DNA of 64,000 nucleotides. Source: a virus. The notes under the pieces were generated by a model that saw only the letters and a list, made by a program, of their open reading frames with translations, did no database searches and was not told the DNA's origin. The translations under genes were made by a program, and so were the position numbers. Every line of letters begins with the position of its first letter. Position 1 is the stretch's first letter. Shown here piece after piece: positions 31,329-40,639 of this stretch. The stretch lies in the IMG/VR virus record IMGVR_UViG_3300008113_000071, positions 1 through 64,000 of that record, one strand, 5' to 3'.

Positions 31329-32318
31329 ATGTCATACTACTATAAATATAATTTCATTTCCCCTGAGCCTGTATATGCCACTGTAAAAGAAGAATTAAAA
31401 AGCTACTTTGATACAGGTGCAGTAGATGATCTATTGTTCCCAACCTATCTTGACAAATGTTTAAAGAAGTTGGGCAGAACAACTTATGTTATTTCTCAGG
31501 AGATATTACACATTTCTGATTTTGAAGCTAGGCTCCCAGATAACTTTTATGCTGTAAGAGAAGCTTGGATGTGTTCTGAGATTCCTCAACGTCCTTATCA
31601 AACTGCTAACTCATTCTATTCACAAGCTGCAACACAAACAACTATTCAAATTGCTCCCCTCACTGTAGGTGGTGTGAATTGTGATAACCCTGCTTGTGCT
31701 GATCCAGGTTGTAATGGTCAATGTATGCCTTTGTTAATTCAAGCTGTATATAAAACTAATCAAGAGGTTGCTAGATCATACAGACAAGAATACTTACTTA
31801 AACCAGGTAACATCTCTGCTAGAGCTAATTGTGGTGTAAACTATACAAATAACTGGTCATTTGATGCACCAATTGTACAAGGACAAGGTGGTGTTGCTGG
31901 TAACTTTACTCCTGGTCAAGCTGGAATAGATTCATTTGATGTTAGAGATAATAAGTTTGTAACCAACTTCAGAAATGGTATTGTACATTTATTATTCTAT
32001 GCCACTGAATATGATGATATAGGTAATCAATTAATCCCTGATAACTATCGTATTAGAGAGTTTGTTGAAGCATTCATTAAATATAAAGTGTTTGAAACTC
32101 TTACGAATCAAACTAATGATGAAACCTTCAATCAGCTTCAACAAAAGATGCTATATTACAAACAGCTACATGATGAAACATACATCCTAGCTGATATTGA
32201 AATTAAGAAACAAGATGCATGGACTAAACAGAGAAGAATTAAAAATGATCTGAATAGGTTCAATATGTACGAACTACCAAACAGAACCAATAGATATGGT
32301 AGAAGACGTAATAATTAA
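31329..32318 (+). CDS. Putative tail connector/stabilisation protein, 329 aa
   Basis: A 329-residue protein. The helical N-terminal part (LLFPTYLDKCLKKLGRTTYV) and the LPDNFYAVREAWMCSE segment recall head-completion/tail adaptor proteins of podoviruses such as P22 gp4, but this is only a pattern impression. A Cys-rich loop (CDNPACADPGCNGQC) may bind metal, and the C-terminus is helical and basic. It lies directly before the muzzle gene, consistent with a tail-barrel or ring protein. Confidence 0.55.
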   Translation: MSYYYKYNFISPEPVYATVKEELKSYFDTGAVDDLLFPTYLDKCLKKLGRTTYVISQEILHISDFEARLPDNFYAVREAWMCSEIPQRPYQTANSFYSQAATQTTIQIAPLTVGGVNCDNPACADPGCNGQCMPLLIQAVYKTNQEVARSYRQEYLLKPGNISARANCGVNYTNNWSFDAPIVQGQGGVAGNFTPGQAGIDSFDVRDNKFVTNFRNGIVHLLFYATEYDDIGNQLIPDNYRIREFVEAFIKYKVFETLTNQTNDETFNQLQQKMLYYKQLHDETYILADIEIKKQDAWTKQRRIKNDLNRFNMYELPNRTNRYGRRRNN

Positions 32319-32323
32319 TAATC

Positions 32324-35300
32324 ATGGCAGACGAGTTAGATAAGATAAAAAAAATTCTTGGTGGTGATCAGAGTAATGTTGTTCCAGAATTTAACACTGC
32401 TAATACAGGTTTAAACCTTGATTTAACAGTTAATCAAATTCCTAAAGGAACTCTTACTTATGCATTAAATGCATCTTTGGAGAACTTTGATGCTAGTTCT
32501 GTTAATTATCAGAACGAGCCTGGGAATGAGCTATGCTTAAATTTCCCTGAAGGATACCAACTTATTGGTGAACACTCTATCTACGAAAAGAACAAACATA
32601 TATTCTTCTTAGCTAATCCTGTTACAGGAGGATCTGAGATTGGATATATGGATAATAATGATTGTGTATATCACACTCTTGTTAATGCTGCATGTTTAAA
32701 TTTTAACATCAATTATCCAATTCATAAAGCTGTACATAAGATTACTAATTGTACAACAGAAATCTATTGGACAGATGGGTTCAATGCTAGAAGATATTTA
32801 GATATTGATAATGTCCCTTATGTTGAATCAGCAACATCAGAGCCTTGTGATGAAAGATTTACAAATGACTTAGATTGTAATGCAATTAAACTGCAACCAA
32901 ACTTCTCTATTCCTCAATTAGAAATTATTGGAGTTAATAATGGTGGTGACTTAATTGCTGGTACATATCAATTTGCTGTACAATATTCTGATGCTACTGG
33001 TAATGGATATTCTTCATATTACTCAGTAACCAATCCAACTCCTATTGCTGATACTCAGATTACAACTCTTAACTTTAATTATCCTGTTGGTAGATCTATA
33101 GATGTTCAAATATCTAATATTGATACAAGAGGACAGTGGGAGTATTTTAATTTAGCTGTAATCAAAACAATAAATGCTATCACATCTGTAGAGTTAGTAG
33201 GAACATATTTTATTGATGAAGCAGTAAAACAGATTACATACACTGGACAAAATCAAACATTAATTAGACTAACAGTTGATGATATCTTTGAGAAGTTTCC
33301 TTATTATGAGATTGCTCAAGATTTAACTGCTGTACGTGATGTTCTTGTATGGGATCAATTAACATCTATTGATCAGATTAACTTTCAAAAGATTGCTAAT
33401 CAAATCACTCTTCAATGGCAGACATATAAACTTCCTGCTACTGAGAACTATGCTGATGAATTAAATGCAACTAACCTTCGTGGATATCTACGTGATGAGG
33501 TGTATGCATTTGAGATTGTATTCTTATTAAAGAATGGTAAACAAACAGATGGTTTCCACATTCCTGGTAGAGTAGCTAATGCAAATGATTTAAAAATAAT
33601 CTATCCTACAAATCAAGATTTTATTGGTGAACCTGATCCCATAACAGGAGGAAGTCCAACTTGGAAAATATATAACACTGCAACTGTTACTGGAGCTGGA
33701 GTGGGTGATAATATTAATAATGCCACTCCATATGAATATGGAGATTTTGCATACTGGGAATCTACTGAAACTTATCCATGTAATACAGAAGTTTGGGGAG
33801 ATCTTGTTAATCAACCTATAAGACACCACAAATTCCCTGATGTTCTTGTAAGTCCAATCTTTGAAACAAGATTATATAGAGGAATTAATGAGATGGTTAT
33901 GGGTAATAACTCTGTATTCCCTATTGGTGTAAAAGTTGATATTTCTCAAATCCTACAATTAATCTCATCTTCTGAATTAACTTTAGAACAAAGAAATGAT
34001 ATTCAAGGATTCAAAATTGTTCGTGGTGATAGAAGTACAAACAGATCAGTTGTAGCTAAAGGTATATTAAGGAATGTTGGAAAGTACACTAGAGAAAATC
34101 AAGAATTTTATTTCCCTAACTATCCATACAATGATTTAACTGAAGATCCATTCATTAATGAAAATAATAATGCATGGAGTCAGATATGTGAGACTTATAA
34201 TGTAAATATTACAGCACTACAAGTAGATCCTGATGGTGGTCCTCCATTTGCAGAATTAGAATATACAGACTGTAACTCTAATAAAACACAAAGAAAAAAA
34301 TATTACACAACTGGTTCTTTTGAGTTTTGTTCAATTTCACAACCCATAATTCTTCCACCAGCTGCAGGTGTAACAGGTGAAGCAACATATAATGTTTGGA
34401 GAATTGCTTCGACAGGAGGTTTTCAACTTTGTGGAGGATGGAGAGCTGAATGGATTGATCCATCAGGAGTAAGTCAAACTACTTATATAAATGGATGGCC
34501 TACTTATGAAAGTAGAATAATTAATGTTAAATTTGGAACTGTTCCTGCTTGTATAGAATATTGTGATCGTTGTGGAATAGTAATAGAATTTTTATATAAA
34601 GTGACTGCTTCAACAGATTGTAAAGTAGAAGTTCCACAACCACCAATCACATCTGATCCAGAAGGAAAATACAGACAGATATTTAACTCACCTGAAACAT
34701 CATTTGGTCAACCATTCTTAGGAGATGTTCTTAAGTTAGAAAGTGTAATTTTTGGTAAAGGATTGGGTCACTTTGTTCAAGTTAAAAGTAATGCTAAGTA
34801 TAAACTATTAACAGAAGAGGCTCAACAAGATGCATTAAACTCATCTAGAGAATTAGGAGATTTAACACCTGATTTTAATGCAGGAGCAATGTTTGCTGCA
34901 TATCAAGCTTATTTAACTATCTATACAAATGGTATCACAAGAAAGAATTATGCATACTCATTTAATTCTATTGCTGATTACAATTATACAAATGGTGTTC
35001 CAAATGATTTAGGAGTTAAACAAAGAGAACTTGACATTGCTCAATATTTAATTCCTGGAGTTCAATCTGTTGGAAATGATGATCTAAATATTAATAACTT
35101 CCAAAGAGAATCTTCAGTGTTCTTAAGAACTGTTGGATCAGATGGTTCTATAGCTTCTCTACCTTTCCCAGATAGAAGTCCATATATGTTAGAAGGTAGT
35201 GCTAGTATTATTACAGATAATTCTAGATTTACCATCTCAGAAATTGGTAATTGTGCAACTCCTGCAAAAGAAGTACCAATTCAGGTGGTATCTTATTATG

Positions 35301-38300
35301 CATCTGTAAAAAATATATTTATTAATCAATGGGGACAAATTTATTCTTATGATACAATTGATACTGGATTTCAGTATGTATTAGGAAGTAATGAAAGTTT
35401 AATAGCCACTGTATTTGGTGGTGATACTTTCATCAGTAGATTTGCATTTAAAACTAAACTTCCTTTCTTCATTGATAATAGAGTTAATGCTCCTGATGAT
35501 TCAGATGTATTCTATGATGAGATTGGTAATATTGCATATCCTAAATACTGGCATTCAGCTAGATCTATTTTACAAGATTATAGTTGTGATACAGGAGGAA
35601 CATTACCAACTGTTCTCTCAAATATTATTTCATACAAAGCACACAACTTTGATTGTCCAAATAGTCAAGCATTAGCTCCTGGTGCAGCAGCTGATAGTAA
35701 TCCTAATAGAACATTCTATGATGGATACTTTTATTTGTTTGCATATGGAATCCCTAACTTCTATTGTGAAACATCTTATAACGTAGATCTTCGTCAAGCA
35801 TTTAATAATAAAGAAGGTGACTTCTGGCCTCATGTAAGTACAAGTATTCCTGATGATTGGGTTCAAGAAGATTATGTATCTATCAATTTTGATAATACCT
35901 ATTATTACAATGTTACCTTCTCTAAACAAAATAAAGAAAATTTCTTTAGTCACTTACCTATAGATTATACTATAGATTTATGTGCTACTAATTTCCCATT
36001 TAGAGCAATCTATTCTGAAGCACAAACAGCTGATGCTGATAACACTGTAAACAATTGGTTAATATATAGAGCTGTATCTAAATTTGATTTTCCTCAGAAC
36101 TATGGTAAGCTTACATCTTTAGATGGTATTCAGAATAAAGCTACATTAGCTAGATTTGAGAATAAGTCTTTATTGTATGGTACATTATTAACAATTAATA
36201 CAAGTAATCCACAAGCTGCATATCTTGGAAATCCATCATTATTTGAGTCTGCTCCTCCTGTTGATTTTGCAGAAACTGATCTTGGTTTTGTTGGTTCTCA
36301 AAATAAAATGTTATTAAAGATTCCTCAAGGGCAAATAAGTATTGATGCTAAAAGAGGTCAAGTTTTCTTAATTCAAGGAACCCAAGTTAAAGATATTTCT
36401 CAGTTTGGTTCTGGTATGAACAGGTTCTTTACAGAACATTTAGCATTTGAGATTCTTAAATACTTCCCAGAAGTAGATACAGATAACCATTTTACTGGTA
36501 TTGGATTACATGGAACATTTGATAGTAAGTATGATAGAGTGTTGATCACTAAACTTGACTATGTTCCTAAAACAAAAGATGTTAAATATGATCCTGTAAC
36601 TAAAGAGTTTTATATTGAACACATCTATCCAGGAAACTGTGGTGGTAATACAACAACTACAACTTCTAGTTCTACTAGTACAAGTAGTTCTACAAGTACC
36701 ACTACAAGTACTACAACATCAGGTGGTGGTCCAACTACAACTACCACAACCACTACAGTTACTTGTAATGAATACGAACTTCCTGGTGGTGAAACAGGAT
36801 ATACATACAATTTTACTAATTGTTTAGGAAATCCTCAAACTGTTGTAGTTCCTGCTGGAGATCAATATGGAGAATGTGCTTTAGGTTTCCCTGGTGGCCC
36901 AGCAATATTAGTTGGTCCTTGTACACCAACTACAACAACCACTACAACATCTATTCCTGACATAAGTTGTTTCACATTAACTTACTTAAGTCCTTATGGT
37001 GCACCTACAACTTGCTTAGGTGAAGAGTTAGAGATATTTGGTGGATATTATAGAATTGCATATACTGGTGGACCTTATGTTACTGCAGATGTAACTATAA
37101 CATATGATATAACTAATGTTGATGGTTGTGATAGTTCAACAACTTATACAACTGGATCTCAAACAATCACTGCATTTACATCATATGTAGACTTTTTATT
37201 TATAGAGTCAACTCCTCAAGATTGTCCTCCTGACACTCCTTGTAGAACTTACGTTTCATCAATAGGAGCAATTGTTGGTTCAAGTATACCTTGTTCTGAA
37301 TTTACAACAACCACTACTACTACCACTCTTGTTTCTCCACCAATGATGTTTAATAGTATTTCAGAAGGGGCTCCTAGATTGTTAACAGTTCAAACAACTA
37401 CAACTTGTCCTCCAATTATTATTAGAGAAGTTGTTTATCTTACTGATTTAAATTACTTCTGTAATAAATCTTGGAGTTTATCTTACAACTTAAATACAAA
37501 CAGCTGGATTAGTTTCCACAGTTACATTCCTAATTTCTATGTAGCTGAAAACAATTTCTTCTATTCAGGATTAAATGATTGCTGTTCTGTAATTGATGCT
37601 ATTGTTGCTGAGGTGTTACCTGAACCAACTACTACTAGTACAACAACTTCTAGTACAACAACCACATCTAGTACATCTACAACATCTACAACCACTACAA
37701 GATTTGCTGGTTGTGATTTAGCAGGTGAAGCAGAAACTCTTGATTGTACTTTACAAGGTGTTGCTATTGATATTACACCAACAACTACTACAACAACAAC
37801 AGTTCGTCCTGAGATTGCTGCAGTACTTCTATTTGTAGATGAAGAATTACTTTGTAGTGCAGATAATACAACAACTCCTACAGCAATTATCTACTTGCCA
37901 GTTACATCTCCTTGGTTTGTATTAAATGGATCTAGTGAGTTAGTACTTGATAACACATGTCCAATTTCTTCATTCCTAAGTGAATATGTAATTACACCTG
38001 CATCATTTGCTAGTTACACTGTAAGTTCTCAATCTGTTTCTACTGATCCTCCATTATATATTGAGAATATAAATTTTGTTGTAAATGAAGCAAGTTTATT
38101 AGATTCAGCAAGTGAAAACATTATAGTAACAGTAGTTAGTGGTCTTGCATCAGCTATAGGTTGTCCATGTCCTACAACTACAACAACAACTAGTAGCACC
38201 AGTAGTAGTACCACTACAACAACCACTACAGCAATTCCAAGCATGTCTTGGGTGATGGGAAATGGTGGAACTGGAAGTGGTAGCAGTGGAGCTGCTTGTG

Positions 38301-39520
38301 GAACATCTATTGGTGGCCCATTATTATATTCAGGAATCCCTTACACAGGAACTGGTAGCATATTCTATACAGATGCTTCATTAACCACTCCATTTAATGG
38401 AGGTAGTTTATGGTATAAACTTTATAATACTGCTGGTGGATATGAAGTGATTGTACAAATTAATTCTTCTGGTGTAGTGATAGATAGTACTGGTTGTACA
38501 ACAACTACTACTACCACAGGTGCACCAACAACCACCACAACTACCACTCTACAAATAGTAGATTTATGTTGCTCAATTGATGGATCTCCAGAATCAGCAT
38601 GCTTTACACAAGCAGCATTTTCAGGAGAAACATGTGCTGATTTTGGTTACTTTGATTGCACCACTCCAGGTGGATGTGATCCAACCACCACTACCACCAC
38701 TACAACTGCAACTCCTACAACAACCACTACAACTAGCAGCACAAGCACAACTACCACTACAACTACAACATTAGCACCAATAGAGTTATGTTGTTCAATT
38801 GATCCATCTCCAGAGACACCATGTTTTACACAAGGTGCAACAGTAGGACAAAGTTGTTCTGATTTTGGGTATTTTGATTGTACTAATCCAAGTGGTTGTA
38901 CACCACCATTTACAACAACAACTACTACCACTACTATTGGTTTTGATTATTATCTAGCAGATAGATATACATGTGATGGTTGTACAGTTAATAGTGCATC
39001 AACTGGAGTTTGTTTTCCAACAGGTACTAGTGTAACTATTGGTAAGTTTTATGATTCTTCATCTTATTATGGATTGTATACTTATCAAATTACTGCATTA
39101 AATCCAGGTGGTACAGGTATGGATGTCATATTAGAACCACTTGAATATAATACATGTTTATTAGGTTGTGTAATAGATCCACCACCAACAACAACAACTA
39201 CCACAACTGTAGCTCCTACAACAACAACTACAACTACAGCAGGACCTACAACCACAACAACTACAACTGTTGCACCTACAACCACAACAACAACTACAAC
39301 ATGTCTTCCTGCAGGAACATTTATAAATCAATTCTGTGTAGATTGTGCATTATATTATACTTTAGCAAATGGAACTTGTGGTACATATGATGAACTTCAA
39401 TCAATTGATTCATCTGAATGTGGACCAGGTTGTGGACCAACTCCAGGAGTATGTTGTGATTGTGGATATGGATGTGAGTGTGGGTATATAACATGTGATT
39501 TTGGATGTTTCCCTTGCTAA
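32324..39520 (+). CDS. Giant tail muzzle / modular poly-Thr adhesin, 2398 aa
   Basis: Residues 1 to about 1440 resemble the crAss-like muzzle / P22 gp10-like tail protein: repeated beta segments with propeller-like character (NLDLTVNQIPKGTLTYALNA, KAVHKITNCTTEIYWTDG, KNKHIFFLANP). This part would close the tail end. From about 1441 the protein becomes a chain of roughly ten poly-Thr or Thr/Ser linkers separating short Cys- or beta-rich modules, two of which are tandem copies of one Cys-rich domain, and ends in a Cys-dense tail (CCDCGYGCECGYITCDFGC). The chain is probably the host-binding arm. Thr runs may be O-glycosylated or simply stiff spacers. The boundary at 1440 is my estimate. Confidence 0.75.
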   Translation: MADELDKIKKILGGDQSNVVPEFNTANTGLNLDLTVNQIPKGTLTYALNASLENFDASSVNYQNEPGNELCLNFPEGYQLIGEHSIYEKNKHIFFLANPVTGGSEIGYMDNNDCVYHTLVNAACLNFNINYPIHKAVHKITNCTTEIYWTDGFNARRYLDIDNVPYVESATSEPCDERFTNDLDCNAIKLQPNFSIPQLEIIGVNNGGDLIAGTYQFAVQYSDATGNGYSSYYSVTNPTPIADTQITTLNFNYPVGRSIDVQISNIDTRGQWEYFNLAVIKTINAITSVELVGTYFIDEAVKQITYTGQNQTLIRLTVDDIFEKFPYYEIAQDLTAVRDVLVWDQLTSIDQINFQKIANQITLQWQTYKLPATENYADELNATNLRGYLRDEVYAFEIVFLLKNGKQTDGFHIPGRVANANDLKIIYPTNQDFIGEPDPITGGSPTWKIYNTATVTGAGVGDNINNATPYEYGDFAYWESTETYPCNTEVWGDLVNQPIRHHKFPDVLVSPIFETRLYRGINEMVMGNNSVFPIGVKVDISQILQLISSSELTLEQRNDIQGFKIVRGDRSTNRSVVAKGILRNVGKYTRENQEFYFPNYPYNDLTEDPFINENNNAWSQICETYNVNITALQVDPDGGPPFAELEYTDCNSNKTQRKKYYTTGSFEFCSISQPIILPPAAGVTGEATYNVWRIASTGGFQLCGGWRAEWIDPSGVSQTTYINGWPTYESRIINVKFGTVPACIEYCDRCGIVIEFLYKVTASTDCKVEVPQPPITSDPEGKYRQIFNSPETSFGQPFLGDVLKLESVIFGKGLGHFVQVKSNAKYKLLTEEAQQDALNSSRELGDLTPDFNAGAMFAAYQAYLTIYTNGITRKNYAYSFNSIADYNYTNGVPNDLGVKQRELDIAQYLIPGVQSVGNDDLNINNFQRESSVFLRTVGSDGSIASLPFPDRSPYMLEGSASIITDNSRFTISEIGNCATPAKEVPIQVVSYYASVKNIFINQWGQIYSYDTIDTGFQYVLGSNESLIATVFGGDTFISRFAFKTKLPFFIDNRVNAPDDSDVFYDEIGNIAYPKYWHSARSILQDYSCDTGGTLPTVLSNIISYKAHNFDCPNSQALAPGAAADSNPNRTFYDGYFYLFAYGIPNFYCETSYNVDLRQAFNNKEGDFWPHVSTSIPDDWVQEDYVSINFDNTYYYNVTFSKQNKENFFSHLPIDYTIDLCATNFPFRAIYSEAQTADADNTVNNWLIYRAVSKFDFPQNYGKLTSLDGIQNKATLARFENKSLLYGTLLTINTSNPQAAYLGNPSLFESAPPVDFAETDLGFVGSQNKMLLKIPQGQISIDAKRGQVFLIQGTQVKDISQFGSGMNRFFTEHLAFEILKYFPEVDTDNHFTGIGLHGTFDSKYDRVLITKLDYVPKTKDVKYDPVTKEFYIEHIYPGNCGGNTTTTTSSSTSTSSSTSTTTSTTTSGGGPTTTTTTTTVTCNEYELPGGETGYTYNFTNCLGNPQTVVVPAGDQYGECALGFPGGPAILVGPCTPTTTTTTTSIPDISCFTLTYLSPYGAPTTCLGEELEIFGGYYRIAYTGGPYVTADVTITYDITNVDGCDSSTTYTTGSQTITAFTSYVDFLFIESTPQDCPPDTPCRTYVSSIGAIVGSSIPCSEFTTTTTTTTLVSPPMMFNSISEGAPRLLTVQTTTTCPPIIIREVVYLTDLNYFCNKSWSLSYNLNTNSWISFHSYIPNFYVAENNFFYSGLNDCCSVIDAIVAEVLPEPTTTSTTTSSTTTTSSTSTTSTTTTRFAGCDLAGEAETLDCTLQGVAIDITPTTTTTTTVRPEIAAVLLFVDEELLCSADNTTTPTAIIYLPVTSPWFVLNGSSELVLDNTCPISSFLSEYVITPASFASYTVSSQSVSTDPPLYIENINFVVNEASLLDSASENIIVTVVSGLASAIGCPCPTTTTTTSSTSSSTTTTTTTAIPSMSWVMGNGGTGSGSSGAACGTSIGGPLLYSGIPYTGTGSIFYTDASLTTPFNGGSLWYKLYNTAGGYEVIVQINSSGVVIDSTGCTTTTTTTGAPTTTTTTTLQIVDLCCSIDGSPESACFTQAAFSGETCADFGYFDCTTPGGCDPTTTTTTTTATPTTTTTTSSTSTTTTTTTTLAPIELCCSIDPSPETPCFTQGATVGQSCSDFGYFDCTNPSGCTPPFTTTTTTTTIGFDYYLADRYTCDGCTVNSASTGVCFPTGTSVTIGKFYDSSSYYGLYTYQITALNPGGTGMDVILEPLEYNTCLLGCVIDPPPTTTTTTTVAPTTTTTTTAGPTTTTTTTVAPTTTTTTTTCLPAGTFINQFCVDCALYYTLANGTCGTYDELQSIDSSECGPGCGPTPGVCCDCGYGCECGYITCDFGCFPC
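36646..39303 (+). repeat. Poly-threonine linker repeats in the adhesin
   Basis: About ten runs of 6-8 Thr, often with Ser (near 36646-36760, 36927, 37303, 37624, 37777, 38171, 38500, 38680, 38911, 39187), made of mixed ACA/ACT/ACC codons and no ACG that I saw. The last block (39187-39303) is four near-repeats of a 10-residue unit of seven or eight Thr plus a V/A-P or A-G-P step. Coding-strand composition is C/A-rich. Confidence 0.85.
38564..38902 (+). repeat. Tandem Cys-rich module (two copies, 222 bp apart)
   Basis: Copy one starts at residue 2081 (38564) and copy two at residue 2155 (38786). Both follow LCCSID.SPE..CFTQ, then G..C.DFGYFDC and P.GC, about 40 residues with six Cys at matching positions. 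They are separated by a Thr-rich linker. The DNA copies are clearly similar but diverged, so the duplication is not recent. Confidence 0.85.
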
Positions 39521-39542
39521 CTTTTGATTAAAATAATAAATT

Positions 39543-39770
39543 ATGATAAAATATTTAAAAAACGAAAATGCAGTAATTAAGGTTGATGATGAAAACCAAT
39601 CTTTAACTCTAGTAACTATTAGAGAAGGGTCTTTCATGTTAAGACATGATTACGATAACTCACCATTGTTTAATGATATAACAGTCACTAAATATAATGA
39701 AGGTAAATTTGTAGATGCTACAGAGGAAGAATTTATTGCATTTAAAACCCAGTGTTTAAATCATATATAA
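39543..39770 (+). CDS. Hypothetical protein, 75 aa
   Basis: A 75-residue beta-rich protein (AVIKVDDENQSLTLVTIREG) with a helical end (EEEFIAFKTQCLNHI). It follows the adhesin after 22 bases, which would suit a fibre chaperone or minor virion protein. Function unknown. Confidence 0.55.
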   Translation: MIKYLKNENAVIKVDDENQSLTLVTIREGSFMLRHDYDNSPLFNDITVTKYNEGKFVDATEEEFIAFKTQCLNHI

Positions 39771-39772
39771 TA

Positions 39773-40639
39773 ATGTCAAAAACAATAGTCATAAAGTTAA
39801 CAGAGTCTTCATTAAGAAGTGGACCATTTAATATTACTGATCAATTTGGTAATGTTATAGCTATTGGTGTGTCTAGAAATGAACTCATTGCTGGTATTGC
39901 ATACAGTGTTGCTGATGATGTTACATTAATTACTATAGAATCTTTTGGTAAATGTAAAAATAAACGTACATTTGCAATAGGAACTATTATTCCAAGTGAG
40001 TTAGCTGCTGCTACATACACTCCATCAAACAATGCATGTTTATGGACACACTTGAAAAATCCTGTATTATATAATACATTCTATGGAAACATTGAACCTT
40101 ATATAATTGAATATCCTTTTTCATATCAGTTTAATGATGAAATCTTACAGAACGTAAAAGATTATACAAAAGCATACAAGTATCTTCCTGATACTGATTT
40201 TGTATCTGATGAGTGTGATAAGATTGAAACAAACGATAGATGGTTCAATAAAGCTGTGTTATACAATGGTCAACAATCAACTGGTATATTAGAACTAGTT
40301 CCTAAACCATTGCACAACTTAAATGCTTATTTAAAATATCCAATATATAACGCTGAGAGCAAAACTATTACATTTACTAAGAGCGATAACTTCTACCAGT
40401 ACAATACATTCTGGTCAGTAATTAAAGATAGACAAGAACCATTATTCCTAAGAAGCTGTGAATCATTATCAATCGATAAGATTGTAAATCAAGCTAATAT
40501 GAACTATGGAACAATGTCCTTTAGAAAGGATCCTCTTAGAGCAAAAGATTTAAAGGTGAGACACATTCTTGACAATAGATCTGATGCACATTTAGTTAGT
40601 CAATTCATTACAACTCCTGCACAAATTTCTTACAAATAA
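39773..40639 (+). CDS. Virion protein sharing an N-terminal domain with a fibre protein, 288 aa
   Basis: ATG 39773 (MSKTIVIKLTESSLRSGPFN) is preferred over an upstream start inside the previous gene. Residues 1-70 align with those of the protein at 28230-28721: GPFN, then a hydrophobic ...ELIAGIAYSV / ...ALLAGYVSVL stretch, then TIES.G.C / IRVRSQGEC. The remaining 215 residues are a different, beta-rich domain (PYIIEYPFSYQFNDEILQNV ...). It is encoded between adhesin and cargo genes. Domain shuffling of an attachment module is likely. Confidence 0.6.
   Translation: MSKTIVIKLTESSLRSGPFNITDQFGNVIAIGVSRNELIAGIAYSVADDVTLITIESFGKCKNKRTFAIGTIIPSELAAATYTPSNNACLWTHLKNPVLYNTFYGNIEPYIIEYPFSYQFNDEILQNVKDYTKAYKYLPDTDFVSDECDKIETNDRWFNKAVLYNGQQSTGILELVPKPLHNLNAYLKYPIYNAESKTITFTKSDNFYQYNTFWSVIKDRQEPLFLRSCESLSIDKIVNQANMNYGTMSFRKDPLRAKDLKVRHILDNRSDAHLVSQFITTPAQISYK

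Noticed and set aside
36625-39285. Val-rich open frames antisense to the Thr runs
   Set aside because: They are the mirror of ACN repeats (read as GTN) and have no start context or independent composition.
39187-39303. CRISPR-like or satellite repeat array
   Set aside because: The 30-bp repeats are in frame, encode Thr-rich linkers and have no unique spacers of constant length.
32324-39520. Diversity-generating retroelement target
   Set aside because: No reverse transcriptase, template repeat or adenine-mutated variable repeat is seen in the window.
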